A stretch of 56,195 nucleotides of DNA, from assembly GCF_003194385.1 (NCBI RefSeq), contig NZ_LAPT01000024.1, positions 1 through 56,195 of the forward strand, read 5' to 3'. The notes below the pieces were generated by a model, which was given only the letters and a program-made list of their open reading frames with translations, made no database searches and was not told the origin of the DNA. This DNA is from Pokkaliibacter plantistimulans (GTDB lineage Bacteria > Pseudomonadota > Gammaproteobacteria > Pseudomonadales > Balneatricaceae). The position numbers and the translations under genes were made by a program. Positions 40,351-48,785 of the stretch are shown here, piece by piece. The number at the start of each line of letters is the position of its first letter. Positions within the stretch are counted from its first letter, which is position 1.

Positions 40351-41399
40351 GGATTGCCTCCTTGCAGTAACAGGCGAGCCTCGGCCGAGGGCGTGACCGT
40401 GGTGACGGCATCGGCGCGTGACAGCAGGGCGGGCATACGGGTGCGGTAGATACGTTGCAACATGTCGGGGTCGCTGCCGTTATCCAGCGCTTTGGCCAGC
40501 GCGATGATATCGGCGGTGTCGACACTGGCACTGGCAACCTCCTCGTTGGCTCGGGCGGTGGCCTGCTGGCGGATGGAGTCTGCGCTCTGATTGGCCTGTT
40601 GCAGACGCTTTTCCGCTGCAGTGTGAGCATCGGCCACCCGTTTGTCGGCCTGCTGACGGGCGGTCAGTACCGCATTGAAGGCACTGACCGCGTTATCCGG
40701 CAGGCTGGCCTGCACATCCACGCGGGTGATTTCAATCCCCAGCCCGGCGCCCTGTTGCTGCAGGCGGGCGAGGCGCTGATTGATAGCCTGCACCAGATCG
40801 CCCCGCAGCTGTTCGCGCCGTTCGGCGGCATTGCTACCTGCGCTCACCAGCTCCGGGCGGGCCACCAGAATGGTATCCAGATCCCGTGAGGCGGCCACGG
40901 CTACGGCACTGCGCTCGGCCAGCCGCGACAGGGCGGGCAGCACATGTTCGGCCTGGGTGACGAAAGCGCGGGGCTGAGTGATCTGATACGACAGGGTCAG
41001 GTCGAGCTGCACCACTCCGGCATCACCGGTCAGCAGATAGCCGGAACCGGCCAGGGCATCGCCATCCTCCTCGTAGCTGCTGGCCCGCTGATCGGCAGCG
41101 CGGGCCTGATCGGAGCGCAGCAGCGCGCTGACGTGATAACTCAGCACCTGTTGTGCCGACGGGATCATGACCACCTGTTCAATGGGGTTGGGCCAGGCCA
41201 GCAGCAGGCCGGAATCCTGCACCCGCTCGATAGCCCCCAGCCGCATGACTACGGCACGATGCTGCGGATCGATCTGGCGGATATTGCTGATCAGCCAGCC
41301 GCCTGCCGCCAGCAGGGTGGCGCCGTACAGCAACCAGAACAGCACCGTACCGGCCTGCAGCCAGGGGCTGCGACGCTGGGCGTGTGGCAACTGGCTCAT
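40347..41399 (-). CDS. SPFH/band 7 membrane protein, HflK-like (operon gene 3)
   Basis: 350 aa. One N-terminal membrane segment (about 17-38), an SPFH domain (about 43-240, IDPQHRAVVMRLGAIERV) and an Ala/Gln-rich coiled coil (about 250-300, QQADKRVADAHTAAEKRLQQA). HflK-type proteins form cage complexes in the inner membrane that restrain FtsH; a role in this metal operon is unproven. ATGA overlap with both neighbours shows translational coupling. Confidence 0.8.
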   Translation of the reverse strand: MSQLPHAQRRSPWLQAGTVLFWLLYGATLLAAGGWLISNIRQIDPQHRAVVMRLGAIERVQDSGLLLAWPNPIEQVVMIPSAQQVLSYHVSALLRSDQARAADQRASSYEEDGDALAGSGYLLTGDAGVVQLDLTLSYQITQPRAFVTQAEHVLPALSRLAERSAVAVAASRDLDTILVARPELVSAGSNAAERREQLRGDLVQAINQRLARLQQQGAGLGIEITRVDVQASLPDNAVSAFNAVLTARQQADKRVADAHTAAEKRLQQANQSADSIRQQATARANEEVASASVDTADIIALAKALDNGSDPDMLQRIYRTRMPALLSRADAVTTVTPSAEARLLLQGGNP

Positions 41400-42496
41400 G
41401 GGTGTTTACCCTGCGAGCTGGGGGCGGTGGTACTGGCCGTGCCACTCTGGGTGGGCACTGGCTGGGTCAGCACGTTGAAGGGGGCCGCATCGGTGCGTAG
41501 TACCAGACGGGTATTGGGGCTGATCACCTGTTCGAGGGTATCCAGTGAACGTAACTGCTGGTATAGCGCTGGTGCGGCGGCATAGGCATCACCGTAAATG
41601 CGGGCGGCCTGCAGCTGCGCCTGAGCTTCGATGCGGGCGGCGTCGACGCGGGCATCGGCCTGAATAATACGCGACTGCTTGTCCGCATCGGCGCGAATCA
41701 GCGCTGCCTGACGTTTGCCTTCGGCCGTGCGCTGGGTGGCGATGGTCTCGCGTTCCGCCCGCATGCGGTCGACGGTGGCCGACAGGGTGACGGCGGGCAG
41801 GGTGAGGGTCTCGATACCAACCTGCTCCACCTGAATGCCATAGATCGCCAGCAGCTGCGGTGCCAGTTGCTGCTGCAGGTTACGCTCGAAATTGTCCAGC
41901 TGCACCTGCTTGGCATCGGTGTTGATCAGGCTGGCCAGATCGTAGGCGCTGGTGGTGGTCTCCAGTGCCGAGGCAACAAAGGTGCGGATCTGTTCTGCTG
42001 CCTCATCGGGCTGATTCTGCACCGCGCGCAGGTAGCGCTGCACCAGCGTCGGCTCGGTGGCCACATGCCAGTTCACATAGGCCTGAATCACGATGCGCAG
42101 GCCATCACGGGTGCCGACATCCTGCAGACCGCTGGAGGTGGTGCGCAGATGCAGATCGACCGGTTGCACCGCATCAATGGGCAGTGGCAGTTTCCACGCC
42201 AGACCGGGATCCAGCAGCACCCTGACCGGCTTGCCAAAGCGGGTGATGACCGTGGCTTCACCGGCACGGACCTGCACCAGACAGGCCGCAGCGACGGCCA
42301 GCAGTAACAGCAGCAGGGCCAGCGGCATGCGCCAGGGTAAGCCCTGACTTACCGTGCTGTGATGATGCCCGGTCGGTGAAGGGGTCTGTGCCGGATGAGC
42401 ATGGCCTTCGCTGTGCGCATGGACGTGCTCGTGGTGATGGTTGTGTTCATGGTCATGGCTGTGATCGTCGTGACGGTGATCGGGTGGCAGTCCCAC
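41396..42496 (-). CDS. SPFH/band 7 membrane protein, HflC-like with His-rich tail (operon gene 2)
   Basis: 366 aa. Cytoplasmic N terminus is extremely His/Asp-rich (about 6-48), a probable metal-binding tail not found in E. coli HflC. Membrane segment about 56-75; SPFH domain about 76-250 (GEATVITRFGKPVRV); then the HflC-type stretch MRAERETIATQRTAEGKRQA and an Ala-rich helix. Pro/Thr/Ser-rich end. The shared His-rich character with the ATPase argues that the operon handles a divalent metal. Confidence 0.82.
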   Translation of the reverse strand: MGLPPDHRHDDHSHDHEHNHHHEHVHAHSEGHAHPAQTPSPTGHHHSTVSQGLPWRMPLALLLLLLAVAAACLVQVRAGEATVITRFGKPVRVLLDPGLAWKLPLPIDAVQPVDLHLRTTSSGLQDVGTRDGLRIVIQAYVNWHVATEPTLVQRYLRAVQNQPDEAAEQIRTFVASALETTTSAYDLASLINTDAKQVQLDNFERNLQQQLAPQLLAIYGIQVEQVGIETLTLPAVTLSATVDRMRAERETIATQRTAEGKRQAALIRADADKQSRIIQADARVDAARIEAQAQLQAARIYGDAYAAAPALYQQLRSLDTLEQVISPNTRLVLRTDAAPFNVLTQPVPTQSGTASTTAPSSQGKHP

Positions 42497-42555
42497 GGAA
42501 TAGTCCTCGTCGTACTGATACTGTTCGGCAACGCAGATAGCGGGTCAGCAGCCAC

Positions 42556-44631
42556 TCAGGGGCTGGTATCGCCGCTGCTATCGTCGCCTGATTCGCTGCT
42601 GGTGTCGGTGCTGTCGGTGGTGGTCGTGCTGTTATCAGCAGGGCCTGATGTGCTGTGACTGGCCGGTGCTTCACTGCCAAACCCTGCCGACAGCTCCGGG
42701 GTCAGGTTGCGCAGATCAATCATCGGTGTGTGTGCGGCGCTGATGCGGCTATCGATGATCAGCACCTGCTGGGCATTGGGCAGGGCGCTGGCCAGCTGAT
42801 GCAGATAGCGCTCCTGTACGAAGGTATGGGGGGCGTTGTCATTGGCCTGCTTCTCGGCGCTGAAGCCAATGCTGTCGGCATTGGCCTGCGCTAGCCCTTC
42901 ATGGGCCTGAGCGCTGGCCTGATCGGTGATGCTGCCGGCTTCCGTCCGGGCCAGATTCAGCAGCTCGGCCTTGTGTCCCTCGGCCAGTGCAATCAGCGAC
43001 TGGGCATTGATCTGTGCTGCCTGCACGGCGTGGTAGGCGGCCGCTGCTCCGGCGGGTGGGTGGATGGCTTCCAGCTCGGTGGCGACGATATGCACGCCGC
43101 ACGACATGGCATCCAGCTGGCGCTGCATGGCACGGCTGATGTCCTGATCGAGCTGGCTGCGCTGCAGGCCCAGCACATCATCCAGCGTGCGGTAGGCAAA
43201 CTCCTGAATCAGCACCTGATTGGCGCTGTTGCGGATCAGCTGGGGCAGATCGAGGCAGTGGTAGACGCTGGCCAGAGCATCGGCATCACTGGCACCGATC
43301 TGGTAGAGGAAGCGGATATCCATATCCATCACCTGAAAGCTCTGCTGCTGATCATGGCCACTGGCAATCAGCTGGGTCTTCTCGCCGTCATGGGCGGCGT
43401 CCCACAGGCGGTTGGCGCGGGCGGGCGCGGCGCCGTCAGCACTGCTGATGCTGCCCGGCGGCTGGCTGTTAATCACGGCACCCAGTTCATGCACGCTGCC
43501 GTTATCGACGGTAATCAGTTTGCCCAGTGGCCAGGGCAACAGCAGATGCAGACCGGGCTGCAGTACCGCCACTGGCTGGCCAAGGCGCTCGTAGACGCCG
43601 CGCTGATCAAGACTGAGGCTGTGCAGGCCGCTCAGCAGCCAGCCACACAACAGCATCAGCAGGCTGACCGGCAGCAGACGTCGGCGGATATAGCCGAGCG
43701 CCCAGGACTGCTGCAGATCGACACCCAGTGTCTGTTTGATTTCCTTCTCCAGCCGGGCCATGGGCAGCGGCGGCCAGTCAAGGCAGTGGGCCAGCAGACT
43801 GTGCGCAGCAAAGCGCTGCTCGGCCAGCGGCAAAGGGGGCTGAAAACACTGCCACAGCACCCGCAGTAATAGTTCCACCGCGATCACTACGGGCAGTAAG
43901 CCCAGCAGGTGCTGCAGCCCGTACCAGAGTGTCGGGCTCCAGGCGGCCAGCGGCAGGTTGAGGCAGCACAGCAGTAATACCAGCAATACACTGCGCACGG
44001 CCATGGCCAGTGCAGATGCCTCCGGCCAGTCTGCAGCTGGGCGGCTGATCAAATCTCGTTCCAGCACCAGCAGGGCGGCGGCGGGCAGCAGCAGTACGGC
44101 GACCGACAAAGCCTGCAGCAAGGGCGACACCGCAGCCGGTTGCGCCTGGCCAGCGGCGATCAGCCCGGCCAGCTGCCAGCCCCGTGCCACCAGTACCAGA
44201 CTCAGTAATGCCAGCAGGGACAGATGCAGCAAGGGCTGGCGCAGCAGGCGCCGGAGGGTGTCGGGCAGCAGCCGGAAACCATCCTGATCGGTAGCCTCGT
44301 TGCTGACGTAAGGGTCTTGCAGCAGCGCGGTCAGTAACCGGTGCAGACTGGCGGGTAGGGGCAGCGGGGTCTGATCCGTCGCCGCACAGCGCTGGCGGCT
44401 GCGTTGCCAGGCCAGCAGCAGGCTGGCAAACAGCAACAGCAGACTGGCACTGAGCTGGCACAGCGGCGGCAACCACAGTGATGCAGGGGCCAGCAGCAAC
44501 ATGACCACGGCCGTCAGCCACAGCAGCAGCGTCACGCCGCCAAGGCCGAGCAGTGCCAGCAGCAGGTAACGTGCCTGCGCAGGAGCCTGCTGATAGCGGG
44601 GAAGATCTGAGTGAGCGTCGGTGGCAGCCAT
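42556..44631 (-). CDS. Large SPFH/HflK-like polytopic membrane protein (operon gene 1)
   Basis: 691 aa from the ATG at 44631; a GTG at 44658 would add nine residues and neither has a clear ribosome site. The N-terminal half (about 20-330) holds roughly seven hydrophobic Leu/Ala-rich segments, unlike canonical HflK. The C-terminal half (about 335-600) is an SPFH domain (LDQRGVYERLGQPVAVLQPGLHLLLPWP split by turns) with a coiled-coil tail, ending in a Ser/Thr/Asp-rich tail. First gene of the SPFH-SPFH-SPFH-ATPase operon (59 bp to the next). Function unknown; perhaps a membrane scaffold for the transporter. Confidence 0.75.
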   Translation of the reverse strand: MAATDAHSDLPRYQQAPAQARYLLLALLGLGGVTLLLWLTAVVMLLLAPASLWLPPLCQLSASLLLLFASLLLAWQRSRQRCAATDQTPLPLPASLHRLLTALLQDPYVSNEATDQDGFRLLPDTLRRLLRQPLLHLSLLALLSLVLVARGWQLAGLIAAGQAQPAAVSPLLQALSVAVLLLPAAALLVLERDLISRPAADWPEASALAMAVRSVLLVLLLCCLNLPLAAWSPTLWYGLQHLLGLLPVVIAVELLLRVLWQCFQPPLPLAEQRFAAHSLLAHCLDWPPLPMARLEKEIKQTLGVDLQQSWALGYIRRRLLPVSLLMLLCGWLLSGLHSLSLDQRGVYERLGQPVAVLQPGLHLLLPWPLGKLITVDNGSVHELGAVINSQPPGSISSADGAAPARANRLWDAAHDGEKTQLIASGHDQQQSFQVMDMDIRFLYQIGASDADALASVYHCLDLPQLIRNSANQVLIQEFAYRTLDDVLGLQRSQLDQDISRAMQRQLDAMSCGVHIVATELEAIHPPAGAAAAYHAVQAAQINAQSLIALAEGHKAELLNLARTEAGSITDQASAQAHEGLAQANADSIGFSAEKQANDNAPHTFVQERYLHQLASALPNAQQVLIIDSRISAAHTPMIDLRNLTPELSAGFGSEAPASHSTSGPADNSTTTTDSTDTSSESGDDSSGDTSP

Positions 44632-45087
44632 GGTCAGGTATCGGACAGGGTGAAACACAAAACTGCGCTGACAATAGCCTGACCTCCGTGAGGGATGTAG
44701 AGGTGATGTTATAAAATCACATTTTTATCTCAATCCTTTCTGTATGCATTACATCGCAGATTCGGTGAATAATCCGCGGCGTTATAGCGCCAGTGTGATG
44801 ATTCGTTGCCAGCTGATAAATGAGAAAAGCCGATAGCCGCGGCGCTGCGGTCAACGTGAAAAAATATAATTATTTTCACGTTTTTCCGTCTTTATCATCA
44901 TCCGTTGCTAATCTGGCGTATTAATGGTGCTGCCATAAGCTGGCAAAAAAATAACTGATTCAGGTCAATGCGAGGTGGGATGGGAGTCGGGAAAATTCGT
45001 CGCCGTCGCGCCTCAGGGTGTCACTGGATCGCAACCGCTGCCCTCTACGATCTGTTCCGATAGCCTCCACACACATAGGTTTATTGC
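44632..45087. other. Divergent intergenic region, SPFH operon / PAS gene
   Basis: 456 bp, AT-rich in the middle, without a gene I can support. It must contain both promoters. Its main feature is the long palindrome at 44853-44882. Confidence 0.5.
44853..44882. promoter_or_regulatory. Palindrome aacgtgaaaa-N10-ttttcacgtt
   Basis: Perfect 10-bp arms (44853-44862, 44873-44882) around aatataatta. It lies about 205 bp before the PAS gene and about 220 bp before the SPFH operon. Could be an operator for a dimeric regulator controlling one or both units, or a terminator-like hairpin for antisense transcripts. Confidence 0.4.
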
Positions 45088-45612
45088 ATGAAGCAGGCGA
45101 TATCCCCGATCAACAATGAGATCAAACTGCAGGAAGACGAATTTATCGTCAGCAAGACCGACACACGGGGTGTGATTACCTATGTCAATCGGACCTTCAT
45201 GCGTGTCTCCGGTTTCTCCGAGCCGGAAATGCTTGGCCAGCCACACAATGTGATTCGTCATCCAGAGATGCCGCGCGGGGTCTTTCGGTTGTTGTGGAAA
45301 ACCCTGGAGAGCAGGCAGGAGTTTGTCGGGTACGTCAAAAACCTGTGCAAGGACGGCAGCTACTACTGGGTGCTCGCCAATATCACGCTGGATTACAACT
45401 CCAACGGCAAGCTGCAGGGTTACTATTCGGCACGTCGCAAACCTCAGGCCCGAGCGCTCAAGGCCGTCCTGCCCCTGTATCAGGAAATGCTGCGCATCGA
45501 AGCCAGCTACGGCAAGAAGGATGGCGCAGAAAAGTCCATGGCCTATTTGCTGGAACATTGCCGCCAGCAAGGCGTGCCCTATGACGAGCTGGTCCTCGCG
45601 CTGGATCGCTAG
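45088..45612 (+). CDS. Stand-alone Aer-type PAS protein (energy-taxis sensor)
   Basis: 174 aa, soluble. The PAS domain (about 15-125) closely follows E. coli Aer: ITYVNRTFMRVSGFSEPEMLGQ, PHNVIRHPEMPR and KDGSYYWVLANITL, including the NxTF and YYW segments that line the FAD pocket. A C-terminal helical tail (about 130-174) replaces the HAMP and signalling domains of Aer. It is followed 58 bp later by a receptor that has TM, HAMP and signalling domains but no sensor, so together they look like a split aerotaxis receptor of the CetB/CetA kind. Confidence 0.88.
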   Translation: MKQAISPINNEIKLQEDEFIVSKTDTRGVITYVNRTFMRVSGFSEPEMLGQPHNVIRHPEMPRGVFRLLWKTLESRQEFVGYVKNLCKDGSYYWVLANITLDYNSNGKLQGYYSARRKPQARALKAVLPLYQEMLRIEASYGKKDGAEKSMAYLLEHCRQQGVPYDELVLALDR

Positions 45613-45670
45613 TACCCGGTAAGCCGCTGTTTGTCCTCTTTTGTCTGAACCTCAGGAAGTCGAGGGAGCC

Positions 45671-47173
45671 ATGTCTCAGGATTCCAAACCGAACAAACGT
45701 GGGCGTAGTTTCGGTAGTCTGTATCTCAAGCATCGCCTGCAGCTGGCCTGCTGGCTGTTTTCGCTGCTGGGGCTGGTGCCTGCCATTGTGCTGGCCGCCA
45801 CCGGTCAATGGACGCTGGCGGGCTGGATGCTGATCCCCGCCGTGCTGATCATGGTGCTGTCGGTGCTGCACTATGGCCAGTCCAACCGGGCTCTGAGTGC
45901 CATCGAACAGATGCAGCGGGCGCTGCTGGCCGGCAACAAGGGCACCTTCGGGATGCGTATCAACCAGACCGAGCGTCTGGGGGAAGTGGGTTTTGTCGCC
46001 TGGGAGCTGAATGATTTCCTCGACAAGATCGAGACCTATTTCAAGGAAGTGGACACCTGTTTCCGTCACGTCGCCAATGGCCGGTTCAACCGCTACGCGC
46101 TCTATCGCGGCCTGCCCGGACAGCTGCGGGAGTCCCTGCAGCGCATCAACGAGTCCATCGACAAGATGAAGCGTGGCTCCGAACTGGTGGCCAGCAACGA
46201 GCTGAACTCCGACCTGCACAAGCTCAATATCACCAATCTGATTCAGAACCTGCGACAGAATCAGGCCGATCTCAACGGTATCAGCGAAGACATGGAGCGG
46301 GTGGAGCAGATCGCTGTTGAGAGTGGTGAAGCCGCCAGTCAGAACCAGAAAACCGTGCGGCAGATGGTGCAGGCACTGCACAACATCAACAACACCATTG
46401 AGGCGGTGTCCTCGGTGGTCAACCAGCTCGGTCAGGACAGCCATCAGGTGGAGCAGTCACTGTCGATCATCACCGAGATTGCCGATCAGACCAACCTGCT
46501 GGCCCTTAACGCAGCGATTGAAGCTGCCCGTGCCGGTGAACAGGGGCGCGGCTTTGCGGTGGTGGCTGATGAGGTCAAGGCGCTGTCGAAACGCACCAAG
46601 GATGCCGCGGTGGACGTCACCGGTACCATCAGCAGCTTCAGTCAGCGGGTGGATCAGATGGTGACTCAGGCTGCCAACTCGGCCCGCGAGGCGGGAGAAA
46701 TCTCCGCCATGGTCAGCCAGTTTGATGTCGAGTTCAGCCGCATGGCGACCTCCGCCGAACAGACCAAAGGCCGCATCAGTTACGCCAAGAGCCGCACCTT
46801 CGGTGTGCTGGCCAAGGTCGACCACATCATCTTCAAGCAAAACGGCTATCTGACCTTTGATGAGCACCACGACCACAGCGAGGAAGTGGCCGCGGTATCC
46901 AAACATCACACCGAATGCCGTCTGGGGCAGTGGTACTACCAGGGTGTGGGAGCGCAGTTCTTCTCTCATGTGCAGTCGTACAAGGCCATCGAAGCCCCCC
47001 ATGCGGCGGTCCATCAGGCGGTGCAGAAAGCCATTGCACTGCGTAATGAAGACTGGAAATACCAGCCCGAAATCCGCAGGCAGATTATCAGCCTGATGGG
47101 GGACGCCGAGCGCCAGAGCGAGCGCCTGCTGAACCTGATTGATGACGTTATCCGTGAGCGTCACCACGGCTAG
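45671..47173 (+). CDS. Methyl-accepting chemotaxis protein with C-terminal CZB zinc-binding domain
   Basis: 500 aa from the ATG at 45671 (CGAGGGA site). Two close membrane segments (about 28-47 and 50-70) with almost no periplasmic loop, a HAMP-like stretch (about 72-125), the receptor signalling domain with hairpin tip [34 protein letters not shown] (split over about 276-309), then a CZB domain (about 380-465) with the expected zinc ligands in [15 protein letters not shown] and PHAAVH. No own ligand-binding domain, so input likely comes from the upstream PAS protein and from the CZB domain, a class known to sense zinc and hypochlorous acid. Confidence 0.9.
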   Translation: MSQDSKPNKRGRSFGSLYLKHRLQLACWLFSLLGLVPAIVLAATGQWTLAGWMLIPAVLIMVLSVLHYGQSNRALSAIEQMQRALLAGNKGTFGMRINQTERLGEVGFVAWELNDFLDKIETYFKEVDTCFRHVANGRFNRYALYRGLPGQLRESLQRINESIDKMKRGSELVASNELNSDLHKLNITNLIQNLRQNQADLNGISEDMERVEQIAVESGEAASQNQKTVRQMVQALHNINNTIEAVSSVVNQLGQDSHQVEQSLSIITEIADQTNLLALNAAIEAARAGEQGRGFAVVADEVKALSKRTKDAAVDVTGTISSFSQRVDQMVTQAANSAREAGEISAMVSQFDVEFSRMATSAEQTKGRISYAKSRTFGVLAKVDHIIFKQNGYLTFDEHHDHSEEVAAVSKHHTECRLGQWYYQGVGAQFFSHVQSYKAIEAPHAAVHQAVQKAIALRNEDWKYQPEIRRQIISLMGDAERQSERLLNLIDDVIRERHHG

Positions 47174-47180
47174 TGAAGGG

Positions 47181-47207
47181 GGCGGCTAGTTGAAGCTGAT
47201 AGCCGCC
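47181..47207. terminator. Hairpin between convergent MCP and HbpS-like genes
   Basis: 8-bp arms ggcggcta / tagccgcc (47181-47188, 47200-47207), 11-base loop, overlapping the stop codon of the HbpS-like gene. No T-run, so a weak terminator at best. Confidence 0.35.
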
Positions 47208-47674
47208 AGCCCTGCCTGAGCACACTGCTCGTCCTGATCCTCACTGCCTCCGCTCACTCCAATACTGCCGATGACCTGACCGTGGGTATCGGCAATCGGC
47301 AGCCCACCGGCGACCACGGTAATGCCGGGGACATACTGCGCTCCCTGATTACTTTTCACCGCCTCCCTGACCTGTCGGGTCGACAGACGTAAACCTGCTG
47401 CGGTATTGGCCTTCAGCTGGGCCACACCGGTACTGATCGGCAGGGCATCGTCCATGCGGGCAAAGTGCAGCAGCTGCCCCGCCGCATCATCAATGGCCAC
47501 CACCATGTGCCAGCCCTGTTTGAGGGCGAAGGCTTCGCAACCTGCGGCAATCTGGCGGGCACTGGCCAGATCCAGCGTGGGTCGCAGTAACGGCTGGGCA
47601 CTGCTGGCGCTGCTCCAGATCAGGATGGTGCTGGCGCACAGCACCGTGCGCAGGGAAGAGAGGCGGGCGAACAT
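47186..47674 (-). CDS. Secreted GlcG/HbpS-family (haem-degrading domain) protein
   Basis: 162 aa from the ATG at 47674, which has a perfect AAGGAG site; the open frame upstream is not coding. Signal peptide (about 1-26, ending SSASSAQP), then a GlcG/HbpS domain: LDLASARQIAAGCEAFALKQG, MVVAIDDAAGQLLHFARMDDA and the Gly-rich GGLPIADTHGQVIGSIGVSGG. Relatives bind haem or corrinoid-type ligands in the periplasm or extracellularly. Divergent from a LysR regulator, its likely controller. Confidence 0.88.
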   Translation of the reverse strand: MFARLSSLRTVLCASTILIWSSASSAQPLLRPTLDLASARQIAAGCEAFALKQGWHMVVAIDDAAGQLLHFARMDDALPISTGVAQLKANTAAGLRLSTRQVREAVKSNQGAQYVPGITVVAGGLPIADTHGQVIGSIGVSGGSEDQDEQCAQAGLAAISFN

Positions 47675-47777
47675 GGCAAACTCCTTCTGAACAGGAAAGA
47701 ACACGCCGCAGTATTCCAGCTGGGTAAAGGCAGAAAAATGCGCTAGGGTTTTGCACATTGCTAACCCGGAGTTTGGA

Positions 47778-48656
47778 ATGATGGACCGTCTGCTAAGTAT
47801 GGAAGTGTTTGTCGCCGTGGTTGAGCTGGGCAGTCTCAGTGCTGCTGCTGAGCGCTTTGCCCTGTCGGCGCCGATGGTGTCCAAGCACGTGCGGCATCTG
47901 GAGCAGCGTCTGGGTGGGCGGTTATTCAACCGGACGACCCGGCAGCAGAGCCTGACCGCCATGGGGCAGAACTATTACCAGCGCTGTCTGCTGATTTTGC
48001 AGGATATTCGCGCCGCGGAAGCCAGTGCTGCCGAACAGCAGCAGGAGCCGCGCGGGCGGGTGCGTATCAACGCCCCGGTCACCTTTGGCAGCTTGGCTCT
48101 GACGCCGGTACTGACCGGTTATCTGCAGCGCTATCCGCAGGTCAGCATCGAGCTGGATCTGAACGATCAGCAGCTGGATATGACGGCGGTGGGGGCTGAT
48201 CTGACGGTGCGCATTGGCCGTCTGGCCGATTCCAGCCTGATCGCCCGTTCCCTTCGCCCCTACCAGATGCAGATTGCCGCATCGCCAGCCTATCTTGCAC
48301 GCCATGGTGAGCCACTTACACCCGCTGATCTGGCGCATCATCAGTGCCTTGGTTTCAGTTTCTGGCGTAAAGGGCGGGGCTGGCAGCTGGGCGGGCAGGC
48401 GCAGGAAGAAATCCGCAGCCGCCTGCGCAGCAATCAGGGGCAGGCGCTGAAGACAGCGGCACTGGCAGGGTTTGGCATCGTCATGCAGCCTGCCATTCTG
48501 CTGCAGGACGCCCTCGACAGTGGCCAGTTGCAACCCCTGTTACAGGACTATGTTCCGGCACCGCGGCCGATCAGCCTGCTTTATCATCAGGACCGCCAGC
48601 GTCAGCCGACACTGGCCACCCTGATTGAGTGGATTGTGCAGGCGCTGGCGGACTGA
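47778..48656 (+). CDS. LysR-family transcriptional regulator
   Basis: 292 aa from the ATG at 47778 (GGAG site). N-terminal winged helix-turn-helix (about 1-60: MEVFVAVVELGSLSAAAERFALSAPMVSKHVRHLE split by a turn, LFNRTTRQ) and a C-terminal periplasmic-binding-like effector domain (about 88-290), close to the CrgA/AaeR type of LysR. The 103-bp gap to the divergent GlcG/HbpS-like gene contains a ccagctgg palindrome (47716-47723) that could be part of its operator. Inducer unknown. Confidence 0.92.
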   Translation: MMDRLLSMEVFVAVVELGSLSAAAERFALSAPMVSKHVRHLEQRLGGRLFNRTTRQQSLTAMGQNYYQRCLLILQDIRAAEASAAEQQQEPRGRVRINAPVTFGSLALTPVLTGYLQRYPQVSIELDLNDQQLDMTAVGADLTVRIGRLADSSLIARSLRPYQMQIAASPAYLARHGEPLTPADLAHHQCLGFSFWRKGRGWQLGGQAQEEIRSRLRSNQGQALKTAALAGFGIVMQPAILLQDALDSGQLQPLLQDYVPAPRPISLLYHQDRQRQPTLATLIEWIVQALAD

Positions 48657-48666
48657 GGAGGTATAA

Positions 48667-48733
48667 CTGAGTGCTAATATGCGTCTTTTTCTTGTAACTT
48701 TGCCTTATCGCAGGTTACTTATTCCGCACTCAG
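48667..48733 (+). promoter_or_regulatory. Nested inverted repeats in the leader of the ATPase/TOPRIM-like pair
   Basis: Outer arms ctgagtgc (48667-48674) and gcactcag (48726-48733); inner arms gtaac (48694-48698) and gttac (48714-48718). The whole lies 52-119 bp before the ATPase start. Could fold as RNA or act as an operator. Confidence 0.35.
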
Positions 48734-48785
48734 ATATGGATCAGGCTGGGATATAGCCACCCGTTTTGCTATTGAGGAATACAGC

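Noticed and set aside
42901-43869. 322-codon open frame on the plus strand inside the first SPFH gene
   Set aside because: Antisense shadow caused by high GC third positions.
45458-46444. 328-codon open frame on the minus strand across the PAS and MCP genes
   Set aside because: Antisense shadow spanning two well-supported genes; no recognisable domain.
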